Assembly (NCBI GenBank): GCA_023139105.1
Contig: JAGLOF010000004.1
Span: 1 to 64,000 of the forward strand
DNA from: a bacterium
GTDB taxonomy: Bacteria > Zhuqueibacterota > QNDG01 > JAGLOF01
Direction of reading: 5' to 3'
Length of the DNA stretch: 64,000 nucleotides
Position numbers and translations under genes: made by a program. Position 1 is the first letter of the stretch. The number at the start of each line of letters is the position of its first letter. The notes below the pieces were generated by a model. It was not told the origin of the DNA. It ran no database searches and worked only from the letters and a program-made list of their open reading frames with translations. Positions 10,640-20,815 of this stretch are shown here, piece by piece.

Positions 10640-10666
10640 TCCACTCCCCTTAATTCCCTTGCAAAA

Positions 10667-12001
10667 TTAGAACTTATCTTTTTTTAGATGCTGATTAATC
10701 TGATATTTTTCCATATTCACTTGTAGTGTCTTCAGCTTGCTAGCCCATAACTTTAACTTCAAATTGTCCGGGAAATACTCACTAAAATGAAAAACAGACC
10801 CCTTAGATTGTTCAAACAGGCCGTAGTTCATTGATCCATGCTTGAAACAGATATCACCCTCTTTGGAAAAAACAGCCTTCTCACGCTGGCACGCCAGGAA
10901 CCAATCCACGGGATCATCGCCGAAGATCCTAGAAAAGTTAATTGACTTCTTTTCACTGGATCGCAGAGAGATATAATGCTTATGAAGTGCAATTTCCGTC
11001 TGCTCCGCTGAGAACCGTGCCCGCACGAACTGCGCGGCCCTGCGTCCCATGGCTACCCGTTCTTCAGGATATTCATGCAGCCACTGGATGGCTTTGGCAA
11101 ATGTCTTCTGGGATTGAACGATCAGCCCTGTTTTCTGGTGCTCCACAATGTGGCGCTCGGCAGGATTGTCTAATACTACCGGAACTACACCAATGGCCAT
11201 CGCCTCAAGAAGCGCATTTTCGGCTGTACCATAATGCTTTGGGTTCATGAGATAAACAAGCACATTAATTTTCGAGAGCTCAGGGATAATATCATCCGTG
11301 TATCCCCTGAAATTCAGCAGTTCAGGCCTTCCAAGCCGGGAACACTGTTTCGTAAGGACTTCACGATTTGTCGGATCACCTATCATTCGCACGCTGAAAT
11401 CCGGCAAGCCAACGGCTGCCAAGTAATCGACATAATCGGGATGAAGCTTTGAAAAATTGAGACTGCCTACATAACCGGCAACCATCGTCTGTTTATTTCC
11501 CTCCACCGGCTCAGGGAAACCTTCAAAGCCGCCGCTGCTTGAGACCACACCGAACCGTTTTCTCACCTCCCCAGGCATCACCGCCACCTCCCGGCTTTCA
11601 TAAGAACAGGGCGATGTAAAAAGAAAGCAATGGGTCGCTTCAAGTAACTTTGATGGAAATATAGGGGTGTACAGTCCAGAGACATGGCTCCATACCATCA
11701 GCCGCATGGGCCGCTCCGGCAAAGCACAGAGGGCCTCCAACGTTGCCGGATGATTCCACCACTCAAGCTGCACGACATCTGCATGATCAATCAACTTCAC
11801 CAGCGACGATGAGTCAGGCTGAATGATCACTTCACATCCAACACGCCTGATTTTATCGATAAAAAACGTCCGTTCCGGCTTCTCAAAGCAGACCCACCGA
11901 TGCTGTACACCAAAACCTGAAATTGCCGACTGAGCCGCGAGACCACTCATCACTTTACCAACGCCCCCGCCAAGATGGGCTGTCAGATGGAGGACATTCA
12001 T
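10667..12001 (-). CDS. Glycosyltransferase family 1/4-like
   Basis: MNVLHLTAHLGGGVGKV; ENALLEAMAIGVVPVVLDNPAERHIVEHQKTGLIV. Confidence 0.87.
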   Translation of the reverse strand: MNVLHLTAHLGGGVGKVMSGLAAQSAISGFGVQHRWVCFEKPERTFFIDKIRRVGCEVIIQPDSSSLVKLIDHADVVQLEWWNHPATLEALCALPERPMRLMVWSHVSGLYTPIFPSKLLEATHCFLFTSPCSYESREVAVMPGEVRKRFGVVSSSGGFEGFPEPVEGNKQTMVAGYVGSLNFSKLHPDYVDYLAAVGLPDFSVRMIGDPTNREVLTKQCSRLGRPELLNFRGYTDDIIPELSKINVLVYLMNPKHYGTAENALLEAMAIGVVPVVLDNPAERHIVEHQKTGLIVQSQKTFAKAIQWLHEYPEERVAMGRRAAQFVRARFSAEQTEIALHKHYISLRSSEKKSINFSRIFGDDPVDWFLACQREKAVFSKEGDICFKHGSMNYGLFEQSKGSVFHFSEYFPDNLKLKLWASKLKTLQVNMEKYQINQHLKKDKF

Positions 12002-13056
12002 TTCTTCAGCACCTGTCGAGACGCAATGAGACGAACTGAAAGTTCATCCGCATAGGGATCTATATTATCAGGAAGGCAATGCGACAGTTGACTGCACTGA
12101 CCGCATATGGCATGTGCCTTCCGCTTGCCTTGAAGCTGCGACAGCTGATGCCTGTAAAGCGGCTCACCATCCCAAATACTTTTCAGGCTTTGAAATCTGA
12201 CATCACCAATCAACAGTTTATGCGACCAGTCCAGGAAGCACAAACTAACAGAACCGTCAGAATTGACTGAAATCATGTAGAATATATAAGGGCAGGTATT
12301 CACATCACTGAGAGGCTGGTCATAAATCCCTTTTGTAATCTCTACATCCAAATGGTCTTCCACATCAAATTCCGGCCAGCAGGGAGCGACATTCTCAATA
12401 AAGATCCGGTCGGCTATATCTCCAAATGTGAGATAAAACCTCTCTTTCTCATCCTCGGTCAAGAAATCTCCGGCGATCTTAATGGCGATTTCACACTGGC
12501 CTTTTATATCATAGAGTCTGGCGATATTTTCGACATAGTGGTCAAAATCCAACTCAACCCCAGAAAACTCTAAAAATTGCCGGCTAGACATGCCATTGAC
12601 AGAAATATTTATCTTGTCGAGACCTGCATCAAGAATAGGCTTCATCCGTTCAGGATCGCACAATAAACCATTAGTAGTGGTATCAATATATTGTACAGAG
12701 CCACTCTGCTTGGCATAGTGCACCATATCGGCAAGTCGGGGATTGAGCAACGGCTCACCCTCTTTATAGAGCCGGAGTACTTTAAGGGGCTTGTCAAAGT
12801 CTTTCAGATCATCGATAATTTTCGTATAAAACAGGAAATCCATCAGTCCCTGCCATCGTCCCGAATCCCGAATTATCTGATGATCTCCGGTGGGACAAAA
12901 CTTACACTTGAAGTTGCACAGGCTGGACGGATCGACAAATAGAATCATCAGTGTCGAAAGCGGGATTACTGTTTCCAAGCGTGTTCGATTTTCAAGATTG
13001 ATTCTTGGTTTTATCTTAGCCTTCATCAATTTCCTCAATGATCTCAATGTTAACAT
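11998..13056 (-). CDS. Radical SAM protein with SPASM domain
   Basis: DPSSLCNFKCKFCPTGDHQ; SLCFLDWSHKLLIGDV..CGQCSQLSHC. Confidence 0.88.
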   Translation of the reverse strand: MLTLRSLRKLMKAKIKPRINLENRTRLETVIPLSTLMILFVDPSSLCNFKCKFCPTGDHQIIRDSGRWQGLMDFLFYTKIIDDLKDFDKPLKVLRLYKEGEPLLNPRLADMVHYAKQSGSVQYIDTTTNGLLCDPERMKPILDAGLDKINISVNGMSSRQFLEFSGVELDFDHYVENIARLYDIKGQCEIAIKIAGDFLTEDEKERFYLTFGDIADRIFIENVAPCWPEFDVEDHLDVEITKGIYDQPLSDVNTCPYIFYMISVNSDGSVSLCFLDWSHKLLIGDVRFQSLKSIWDGEPLYRHQLSQLQGKRKAHAICGQCSQLSHCLPDNIDPYADELSVRLIASRQVLKK

Positions 13057-13071
13057 CAGAACAATATGTAT

Positions 13072-13920
13072 TTATTCAGGAAACAATATTTTATTTAATT
13101 TTAGGGAACTCCCCCAAAACTCCATGGGCTCATACTCAGGATAAGGATAGACACCATAATCCAATTCTATATTACGTCCTTTTTCGTACAGATAATTTTC
13201 GACTAATTCCCTTATCGCTATCGGCTGACCACTACAGCAGTGAATCACACCATTAACTTCATTCTGTATTGCGGCCGTGACTATATATTCTGCTGCTGTT
13301 TCTACGGAAAGATAATCACGTAACTGCCTGCCGCCTGACATCGGGAATACTGAATCTCCTTTCGACAGCGCGGTATCAAGTTGTGACAACAGTGATTTAG
13401 AACTCTGCCCCCTACCATGCAGGTAAAACAAACGCAGCCATTTCATTGAAAAAGCATTTGTACTCTGAAACTGCTCAAGCCACTCTCGCAGCTTATTTTT
13501 CGCAGAACCATATGCAGTTACTGGTAAAGCAGCCATATCTTCAGTCAGACATCCTTCCTGAAGACCATATTCAAGACATGTACCAGTGACAGTAAGATTC
13601 TTTAATCCACCTTCAATCATATTCTTTAGAAACATAACATGCATTGGAAAAATCTTTTCCACATGTATCTTTTCTTTATAGTTATCCAGCGCATCCCAGG
13701 CCAGATGAATGAGAATCTGTGGTTTTCCAAAATACTCATACAGGTTGTCAGAGCAACTGTTAAAATCATATAATTTATATTCAATTTCATTATACCAGTC
13801 ACATTGTGCTGCCTGATCAGATTTATTAGACGTAGCAATGACTTCATGCCCATTACTCATAGCATGGGCAACCACATAATTCCCTACAAAACCGGTAGCA
13901 CCTGTAACCAGTATCTTCAT
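13072..13920 (-). CDS. NAD-dependent epimerase/dehydratase (SDR)
   Basis: MKILVTGATGFVGNYV Rossmann motif; sugar-nucleotide SDR features. Confidence 0.88.
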   Translation of the reverse strand: MKILVTGATGFVGNYVVAHAMSNGHEVIATSNKSDQAAQCDWYNEIEYKLYDFNSCSDNLYEYFGKPQILIHLAWDALDNYKEKIHVEKIFPMHVMFLKNMIEGGLKNLTVTGTCLEYGLQEGCLTEDMAALPVTAYGSAKNKLREWLEQFQSTNAFSMKWLRLFYLHGRGQSSKSLLSQLDTALSKGDSVFPMSGGRQLRDYLSVETAAEYIVTAAIQNEVNGVIHCCSGQPIAIRELVENYLYEKGRNIELDYGVYPYPEYEPMEFWGSSLKLNKILFPE

Positions 13921-13945
13921 CAGTATAAAACAACCTCAATAATTT

Positions 13946-14497
13946 TCAGGATATAAAATCCTTATCCTTTTGAAAATCAGTATAAAACCGATCTTTCTCA
14001 GAAATAACCCGGGGTTCAATTTCCGGCCATTTAATATTGAACACGGGATCGTTCCACTTTATACCCCTAGCAAATTCCGAATGATATGTCTCGGACATCT
14101 GATAAAAAACCACTGAATCATCCTCAAGTGTTTGGAATCCGTGTGCGAATCCTTCGGGGATATACAGCAGCTGATAATCCTCAGAATGGAGTTCAATTGC
14201 GAACCATTCACAGTATGTAATTGAATCGGGTCTCAGATCAATAATCACGTCATATATTGCACCTTTTGTACAGCTGACCAGCTTAGCTTCCTGAAATGGT
14301 GCTGATTGGAAATGCATACCGCGCAATGTCCCTTTATTTTTGTTTTGAGAGACATTGCATTGAACAATGGAAAACTCAAGATTATACTTTTTAAAGTCAT
14401 CCTGACAGAAACTTCTGGCAAAAAAACCTCGTTCATCACATAACATGTCCAGTTCTATTACATAGGCTCCCCTGAGTCTGGTTTCAATTAATTTCAT
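13946..14497 (-). CDS. rfbC: dTDP-4-dehydrorhamnose 3,5-epimerase family protein (RfbC-like)
   Basis: DERGFFARSFCQDDF, GTLRGMHFQ, YIPEGFAHGFQTLEDDSVVFYQMSE. Confidence 0.92.
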   Translation of the reverse strand: MKLIETRLRGAYVIELDMLCDERGFFARSFCQDDFKKYNLEFSIVQCNVSQNKNKGTLRGMHFQSAPFQEAKLVSCTKGAIYDVIIDLRPDSITYCEWFAIELHSEDYQLLYIPEGFAHGFQTLEDDSVVFYQMSETYHSEFARGIKWNDPVFNIKWPEIEPRVISEKDRFYTDFQKDKDFIS

Positions 14498-15735
14498 AAC
14501 TGCACGATCCTGGGCTCAGGTATGGGTATTATAAAACGGCCGCCTCTTTCAAGATATTCTTTTTGTTGTGCGATAATTTCATCTACAAAATTCCATGTAA
14601 GAAGCAGTACATAGTCCGGCATCTCATCTATCAGGCTGATAGGTGATTTAATAGGAATATGAACACCCGGCATATAATGACCCTGTTTATGTATATTCCT
14701 GTCCACAACAAAATCTATATACTCTCTGCCTATTCCGAAATAATTAAGCAGTGTACTGCCTTTAGCCGCTGCACCATATGCCGCAATACTTTTCCCTTCT
14801 TCTTTCAGTAGATTCAGCCGAACTAGCAACTCTTTTTTTAATAATTCAACCCTACCGGCAAAGTTATTATAAACTGACAGCTGATTCACACCCCACAGCT
14901 GTTCCTCCATCAGTAAAGCGGAAACGGATTCATCAGATTTTTCACTTCCCGTATGAGCAATAAACAACCTTAGAGTTCCACCGTGAATTGCTACTCGTTC
15001 TATCTGAACAACATCCAGTCCCCACTGTTTAAAAAGAGTATTCAAAGCTGTAAGTGAAAAATAACAAAGATGTTCATGATAGATTGTATCAAATTCACAT
15101 TTATCCAGTAAATCCTTAACATAAGGCACTTCTATAACGACAACACCGTCATCATTTAAAAGTATTTTCAGCCCATTTACAAAACCATTAAGATCAGGCA
15201 CATGAGCCAGAACATTATGAGCATGGATGACATCAGCACCACCTCGTTCTGATTTCAGGCTACAAGCAGCTTTATCAGTAAAAAACTCGGTGACTGTGGG
15301 AATACTTCTTTCATCACGTGCATACTGAGCTATATTCAGTGCAGGTTCAAAGCCAAGAACAGGAATTCCTGCCTTTTGATAATATTGCAACAGATAGCCA
15401 TCGTTGCTGGCTATCTCAACAACAAAACTGTCGCTGTTCAGATTTTGTTGGTCAATTACTTTATCAACAAGATTACTTGAATGCTGCAGCATAGTCTCAG
15501 AAAATGAAGAAAAATAGAAATAATCGCGAAACATCGTTTCCGGAGAAACTGTCTCTGTTAACTGTGCCAGCGAACAGTTAGTGCACAGTGCAAGCTCCAG
15601 AGGGAATTCGGCTTCAGGTGTTTCTGGATACTGTTCATCAAGCAGCGAATTTGCCAGTGGTGTCTGTCCCAGGGATAGTACAATATCGAGACCGCGTCGA
15701 CCACATGCCCGGCAGACTGTATCAGAAACGATCAT
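14494..15735 (-). CDS. Sugar C-methyltransferase family (N-terminal Zn-binding + SAM-MT + C-terminal domain)
   Basis: [67 protein letters not shown]; same architecture as TylCIII/NovU-type C-methyltransferases. Confidence 0.88.
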   Translation of the reverse strand: MIVSDTVCRACGRRGLDIVLSLGQTPLANSLLDEQYPETPEAEFPLELALCTNCSLAQLTETVSPETMFRDYFYFSSFSETMLQHSSNLVDKVIDQQNLNSDSFVVEIASNDGYLLQYYQKAGIPVLGFEPALNIAQYARDERSIPTVTEFFTDKAACSLKSERGGADVIHAHNVLAHVPDLNGFVNGLKILLNDDGVVVIEVPYVKDLLDKCEFDTIYHEHLCYFSLTALNTLFKQWGLDVVQIERVAIHGGTLRLFIAHTGSEKSDESVSALLMEEQLWGVNQLSVYNNFAGRVELLKKELLVRLNLLKEEGKSIAAYGAAAKGSTLLNYFGIGREYIDFVVDRNIHKQGHYMPGVHIPIKSPISLIDEMPDYVLLLTWNFVDEIIAQQKEYLERGGRFIIPIPEPRIVQL

Positions 15736-16748
15736 TTAACCTCTCCAAAATATTGTCCGTACCAATTAATCGTACGAAACAAGCCGTCTTCCAAAGTAAA
15801 TAGGGGTTCCCATTTCAGCAACCTGCGGGCCTTGGATGCACTTAGAAACTGATGCAGGATTTCATTGGAGGCTTCATTCTTAATATCAGGTACAAGGTCA
15901 GAATCCATCAACCTCAAAATAGTTTTTACAAGATCAATAACAGTAATTTGATTTTCATATGAAAAGTTGAAAGCCTGTCCATGTATTGAGCAGTCATCCA
16001 TTTTTTCTGCTAATTTTATATAGGCTGCTGCACCGTCTTCGATGTAAATATAATCACGTATAAACTGTCCATCAGATCGAATAACAGGCCGCTGTCCACG
16101 AATCACTGAACGTATAGTTCCAGGAACAATACGGTTCCAATTAAGATCTCCGCCGCCAAAAAAATTGCCGCATCGAGTAATAGTCACAGGCAGCTTATAT
16201 GATTTATAATACATCTGAGCAATTAAATCAGCACATGATTTACTAACATCATAGGGATGCATCCCCTGCAGGGGCATCTGTTCGTCATAAGGCAACTGTA
16301 ATTGATCACCATAAGCTTTGTCCGATGAAGCCAATATCACCCGGCTGACTTCAGGAGAGCGTCTGCAGGCCTCCAGCAGCTTGTATGCCCCGCCTATATT
16401 GCTCTCAAATGTTGAAACGGGATTGCGATTGGCAACCTGCACTATGGTCTGGGCAGCAAGATGAAATACTGTATCTATCTCATATTCACCAAGAACTCTT
16501 TCAAGCAGTGCCTGATCTTCAATCTGGCCTCTGACTACAGTTGCTTTTTCACTCAAATTACTTCTATTGAACTGACTGTCGGGTACCCAATCCCTAACCA
16601 GACAAATCACATCAGCACCGGCATTGATAAGCTGCCGGGTCAACCAGCCACCGAGGAGTCCAGTGGCTCCGGTTATCAGTGTTGGTCTGTCCTGCCAGAA
16701 TTTGCGGCTCAAGTCCACACTTTCCACGGTACGTCTCCCTGCTCCCAC
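15732..16748 (-). CDS. rfbG: CDP-glucose 4,6-dehydratase
   Basis: [48 protein letters not shown]; adjacent to rfbF. Confidence 0.9.
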   Translation of the reverse strand: MGAGRRTVESVDLSRKFWQDRPTLITGATGLLGGWLTRQLINAGADVICLVRDWVPDSQFNRSNLSEKATVVRGQIEDQALLERVLGEYEIDTVFHLAAQTIVQVANRNPVSTFESNIGGAYKLLEACRRSPEVSRVILASSDKAYGDQLQLPYDEQMPLQGMHPYDVSKSCADLIAQMYYKSYKLPVTITRCGNFFGGGDLNWNRIVPGTIRSVIRGQRPVIRSDGQFIRDYIYIEDGAAAYIKLAEKMDDCSIHGQAFNFSYENQITVIDLVKTILRLMDSDLVPDIKNEASNEILHQFLSASKARRLLKWEPLFTLEDGLFRTINWYGQYFGEVK

Positions 16749-17554
16749 AATTGATTAAGATATAAAAAGTCCCGATATGTGTCCATGCATTGCCAGAAAC
16801 CTTTATGCTTATAGACCATAAGTTCCTTACTCATGGCCAGGGCCTCCAGCGGATCATTCTCAAAATTCTGATTCTGATTGGCATCAATATGGTCAAACAC
16901 AGCCCGGTTAAAAACAAAAAAACCACCGCTGATCAAACTGCAGGTTGATTTGGGTTTCTCCTCAAAACGAAGTACATGCTTCCCTCGAATGGATAATTCG
17001 CCAAACTTTGACGGTGGATTCACACCGGTGACAGTTCCCGTTTTTCCATGACCTTGATGATAGCTCAATAAATCTGATATATCAACATTGGCGATGCCAT
17101 CTCCGTAGGTCAGCATAAATGTATCTGTATCGATATATTTTTCAATTTGCTTGACGCGTGCCCCGGTATTGGTGTTTAAACCGGTATCCGCCAGCGTGAT
17201 CCGCCAGTTTTCAATTTCCCGGCCAGAATGCAGTTCTATACCATCATGCTTGCCAATATTCAATGTAAAATCATTACTCATCATAGCGTAATTCAAAAAG
17301 TATTCTTTTATCATCCACCCTTTGTAGCCCAGGCAAAGAACAAAATCAGTTATACCGTAAGAGGCATAAGTTTTCATTATATGCCATAAAATAGGCTGTC
17401 CACCAATTTCCACCATGGGCTTTGGCCTATACTCTGTTTCTTCGCGTAACCGGGTTCCCATACCACCACATAAAATAACCGCTTTCATAATCCACCCCAA
17501 AAACCTTGAATTTATTAGATAGTCATAATGGCGACTAAACGGCACAAAAGACAT
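16709..17554 (-). CDS. rfbF: Glucose-1-phosphate cytidylyltransferase; likely start is the internal [12 protein letters not shown]
   Basis: [57 protein letters not shown] is the RfbF signature. Confidence 0.94.
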   Translation of the reverse strand: MSFVPFSRHYDYLINSRFLGWIMKAVILCGGMGTRLREETEYRPKPMVEIGGQPILWHIMKTYASYGITDFVLCLGYKGWMIKEYFLNYAMMSNDFTLNIGKHDGIELHSGREIENWRITLADTGLNTNTGARVKQIEKYIDTDTFMLTYGDGIANVDISDLLSYHQGHGKTGTVTGVNPPSKFGELSIRGKHVLRFEEKPKSTCSLISGGFFVFNRAVFDHIDANQNQNFENDPLEALAMSKELMVYKHKGFWQCMDTYRDFLYLNQLWEQGDVPWKVWT

Positions 17555-17653
17555 AGCACCTATTGTTCAAAATTAAAGCAAGTATAAAAAATCACCCCCT
17601 ACAAATAGAGTAACATTATAGAGGGCAGTACTAAGTCTAAACATCTCAAATGA

Positions 17654-17932
17654 TTACGAGTCAATCGTCAAACTGACGCGAAAATCATCCTCAGGTTCCT
17701 GCACCTTGAGCATAGTCGCCTTACATTCATTATCCAGACTGTGCTTGAAAAAATCACCATGAAGACGTTGTTTAAGCTCTTCAGGTGATGCCGCTTCAAA
17801 AAACAGTTCAAGTGCTTCACTAAGATTGTCTCGCGCCTCTTCAATGCCATCACCCTGGCTTGCGATATCTAATTCCGGACATAATGATACATATCCATCA
17901 CCTTCGCGCTCAATAATTGCAGTAAGCTTCAT
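17654..17932 (-). CDS. HicB-like protein with C-terminal extension ending [14 protein letters not shown]
   Basis: MKLTAIIEREGDGYVSLCPELDIASQGDGIEEARDNLSEALELFFE is the HicB N-terminal fold; no HicA-like ORF adjacent. Confidence 0.85.
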   Translation of the reverse strand: MKLTAIIEREGDGYVSLCPELDIASQGDGIEEARDNLSEALELFFEAASPEELKQRLHGDFFKHSLDNECKATMLKVQEPEDDFRVSLTIDS

Positions 17933-17965
17933 AATGTTTTGTCTCTTTTTTATATTGTGTAAAGC

Positions 17966-18973
17966 TCAATCATCTATCGTCAGACTGACACGGAAATCAT
18001 CCTCAGGTTCCTGGTGTATCTTCCCATCAAATAACGAAGCCTTAGTTCCATCACCCTGTTTCAACCAATATTTTGCCACATACGCGCAAATACGATTAAA
18101 AACGCTAATTTCCATATCATCAAGCTCCGCCTCAACCCTCTCAACCCATTGCTCATACATCATTACAGCAGATTTTTTATCCTTACGCTTCTCATAAACA
18201 AAACCCAACAGATGTAGTGCCTCAAGGTTAGAGGGATCAAGTTTGTATGCATTGGCAAAAAACGGCTCTGCCTGTTTAACTAAATCAAGAGCCAGGCAGA
18301 CTTCACCCAAATGAAAGAAACCGTCAGCATGTTCTTGGTCCAGGGTCACCACTTTATTGAATGCAGCCAGAGCAGATTCCCACTTCTCCTGTTCCTTCAG
18401 CACCACACCAAGGACAAAATGCAGAGATACTTCTTGGGGATGAGAGACTAAACTCACACGCAAAGCGTCTTCGGCTTTCTGCCACATGCCGCGTTCAATA
18501 TAGATAACAGCCACTAAATTACCGGCATCCGGATGCTGCGGTGCTAAACGAAGTACTTCTTCCCAGAAACTGAGCGCATCATCCGTTCGATCGAGTGTCT
18601 GGGCGCAATGTCCCATACGGATCAAAGATTCAATATCCTGAGGCTGACGGCGTAGCACTTCCTTATAAAAAGAAAGGGCACTCCCTGCTTCACCACGCTC
18701 TTCAAAAAGCAAACCCAGATTAAAATAAGCGGCAGTTAAATCAGGATTTACAGAAAGAGCTTCCTGAAAGTAACGTTCAGCTATCTCCTGATGCCCCTGC
18801 TGAAAGGCTACCAGGCCAAGGCTAACGCGAATATCCGGATCATCGGGACGATCCTGTAAAGCTTTCTCGAATAATGCCTGCGCTTCATTCCATTTGTTTT
18901 CAGACAATAAATTATTGCCGTGTTCAAGCATTTCATCAATTGATTTATAAGATTGTGTGTCATTCCTTGACAT
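17966..18973 (-). CDS. Tetratricopeptide repeat protein ending [14 protein letters not shown]
   Basis: Seven or more TPR-like repeats; ATG at 18973 overlaps the csrA 3' end (ORF track uses TTG at 18976). Confidence 0.9.
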   Translation of the reverse strand: MSRNDTQSYKSIDEMLEHGNNLLSENKWNEAQALFEKALQDRPDDPDIRVSLGLVAFQQGHQEIAERYFQEALSVNPDLTAAYFNLGLLFEERGEAGSALSFYKEVLRRQPQDIESLIRMGHCAQTLDRTDDALSFWEEVLRLAPQHPDAGNLVAVIYIERGMWQKAEDALRVSLVSHPQEVSLHFVLGVVLKEQEKWESALAAFNKVVTLDQEHADGFFHLGEVCLALDLVKQAEPFFANAYKLDPSNLEALHLLGFVYEKRKDKKSAVMMYEQWVERVEAELDDMEISVFNRICAYVAKYWLKQGDGTKASLFDGKIHQEPEDDFRVSLTIDD

Positions 18974-19205
18974 CAACGGATCCTCCGAATCCTATAAGTT
19001 TCTGAGCATTCTCTAAAGTAGTAGATAGTGCGGCACGACGATTTTCTTCTACAATTTTATCGTATATTTCCTGGCGGTGAACACTGACATTACGAGGTGC
19101 ATCAACGCCAATCTTCACACTCTGCCCCTGAACAGACAGCACTGTGATCTTGACATCATCGCCAATTCTAATGCTTTCACCGGATTTTCGTGTTAAAATG
19201 AGCAA
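18960..19205 (-). CDS. csrA: Carbon storage regulator CsrA
   Basis: [51 protein letters not shown]. Confidence 0.98.
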   Translation of the reverse strand: MLILTRKSGESIRIGDDVKITVLSVQGQSVKIGVDAPRNVSVHRQEIYDKIVEENRRAALSTTLENAQKLIGFGGSVDVKE

Positions 19206-19217
19206 TTCGTCCTCCCC

Positions 19218-19652
19218 TCAAACCTGCGAAGTCAGTGGGTGACGTAATGAATATTTTGAATCTGCCAAAATTATCTGACGGCCAGACCGTTCAGTTTTTG
19301 CAATCAGCAAGGGAGCACGTAAATTAACTGTAACATTTTCAGTTGATCCGCCAATGGCCACAATCAGAAACACTGCGTCATCTCCGGACATATCCGGAAT
19401 AAGCGGATTATAATCCGGTAAAAGATCTGAGGCTAAAATAACAGGAAACATCAATTCCGGCTTATCAATTGAGATCAGCCATCCGAAGGGGCGGTATTTA
19501 ACTTGATCATAAAGAAGATAAGATCGTTGTTCCTCATAACCAACTATACCTTCAGGAAAAATCAACACTTCCGATGGTGTGTATATAATCTGCCCAAACT
19601 GGCTGTCCAGAACTTTTTCAGTAGAGGCGGTGTTTTCATCGATTGAAGTCAT
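19218..19652 (-). CDS. fliW: Flagellar assembly factor FliW
   Basis: FPEGIVGYEEQRSYLLYD..PFGWLISIDKPELMFPV; adjacent to csrA. Confidence 0.95.
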   Translation of the reverse strand: MTSIDENTASTEKVLDSQFGQIIYTPSEVLIFPEGIVGYEEQRSYLLYDQVKYRPFGWLISIDKPELMFPVILASDLLPDYNPLIPDMSGDDAVFLIVAIGGSTENVTVNLRAPLLIAKTERSGRQIILADSKYSLRHPLTSQV

Positions 19653-19668
19653 GGGCTGCCGCTTTTAT

Positions 19669-20799
19669 TTAGAGATAATCTAATAATGTGTTTTTAATCA
19701 ATCTGGCAGAGGTCTGCAAGGATGCCTGATATACAGCCTGATCGCGCTCCAGTTGCAGCAGTGCTCCGGCAATATCTGTATCTTCAATACTTGACATCAG
19801 TCGTTTATAATTTAAAATATCTGCACTTAACTTGAATTTTTGATCATCCAGCCGATTAATCTTTGTTCCAACTTCTCCCTGAACACCGGTGGCCCGATCC
19901 AGGTTGCTTGAAAGAGCATCCCTGGCACCTTGAAAAGAATCTCTCTCATTTCTGATCAGTGCATTATAAGCATCATGCAGTGCTGCCTGCAATTCATTAG
20001 TATCACCAAAAACTTGCGTAGCAGAAACATTGATCTTCATCTGCATGCCTTCATCAATAACGCGGTTGATTTCGCCGGAGACACCTTCCGGATTTAATTC
20101 AACAGCCACCGGAGAATCCGTATCGTAATCAATTAAAAAATCCGTTGCATCCGCCATGGATCCGGAGGAATGTACTGTAATAGCACCATTTTTATAATCT
20201 ATGGAATAATCACCTCCGGATGTGGCGTCACCCTCAGTATATGTGACACTGCCATCAGCACTTGTTACATTAACAGTACCGGAAGAGAATCCAACATTAT
20301 TAAGATAAACTGAAGTATCATGTGACGAAACGAAAGTTTCATCGTCACTTTCCGAGATTTTAGAGTATGGTTCTGTCAGATTGTTTGTACCACCAAAGAT
20401 ATACTTGCCGGCAAATGATGTATTTCCAATGTCTATTGCCTGATTCCAAAATTCCTTCATCTGTAAAGCCTGCATAGCTCGCTCTTCAGCACCCAGAGTA
20501 TCATTGGCTGCCTGAAGCATCATATTATCAGCACGCGTTATAAGATCCACTACATTCTGTATAGCATTTTCTGTAGTTAAAATAAGCTGATTAGCATCAT
20601 CAATATTCTTTTCATACCGTTCTGTACGGCGCACCTGGCTCTTCAGCTGCATCAGACGTGTGGTGCCACCGGGATCATCAGATGGCTTATGAATACGTTT
20701 GGCCGTAGACAGATCCTGTTGTGTCTTGATCATCCGGCTCATAGACCTGTTGATATCACTTAACAGGTTGTACGATTTCATTCTTTCAGATACACGCAT
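19669..20799 (-). CDS. flgL: Flagellar hook-associated protein FlgL
   Basis: MRVSERM..SRMIKTQQDLSTAKRIHKPSDDPGGTTRLMQLKSQV; flagellin-like ends. Confidence 0.95.
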   Translation of the reverse strand: MRVSERMKSYNLLSDINRSMSRMIKTQQDLSTAKRIHKPSDDPGGTTRLMQLKSQVRRTERYEKNIDDANQLILTTENAIQNVVDLITRADNMMLQAANDTLGAEERAMQALQMKEFWNQAIDIGNTSFAGKYIFGGTNNLTEPYSKISESDDETFVSSHDTSVYLNNVGFSSGTVNVTSADGSVTYTEGDATSGGDYSIDYKNGAITVHSSGSMADATDFLIDYDTDSPVAVELNPEGVSGEINRVIDEGMQMKINVSATQVFGDTNELQAALHDAYNALIRNERDSFQGARDALSSNLDRATGVQGEVGTKINRLDDQKFKLSADILNYKRLMSSIEDTDIAGALLQLERDQAVYQASLQTSARLIKNTLLDYL

Positions 20800-20815
20800 G
20801 ACTTAAACCCGCTTC

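Noticed and set aside
17654-17932. HicAB toxin-antitoxin system
   Set aside because: Only a HicB-like fold is present; no HicA-like ORF on either side.
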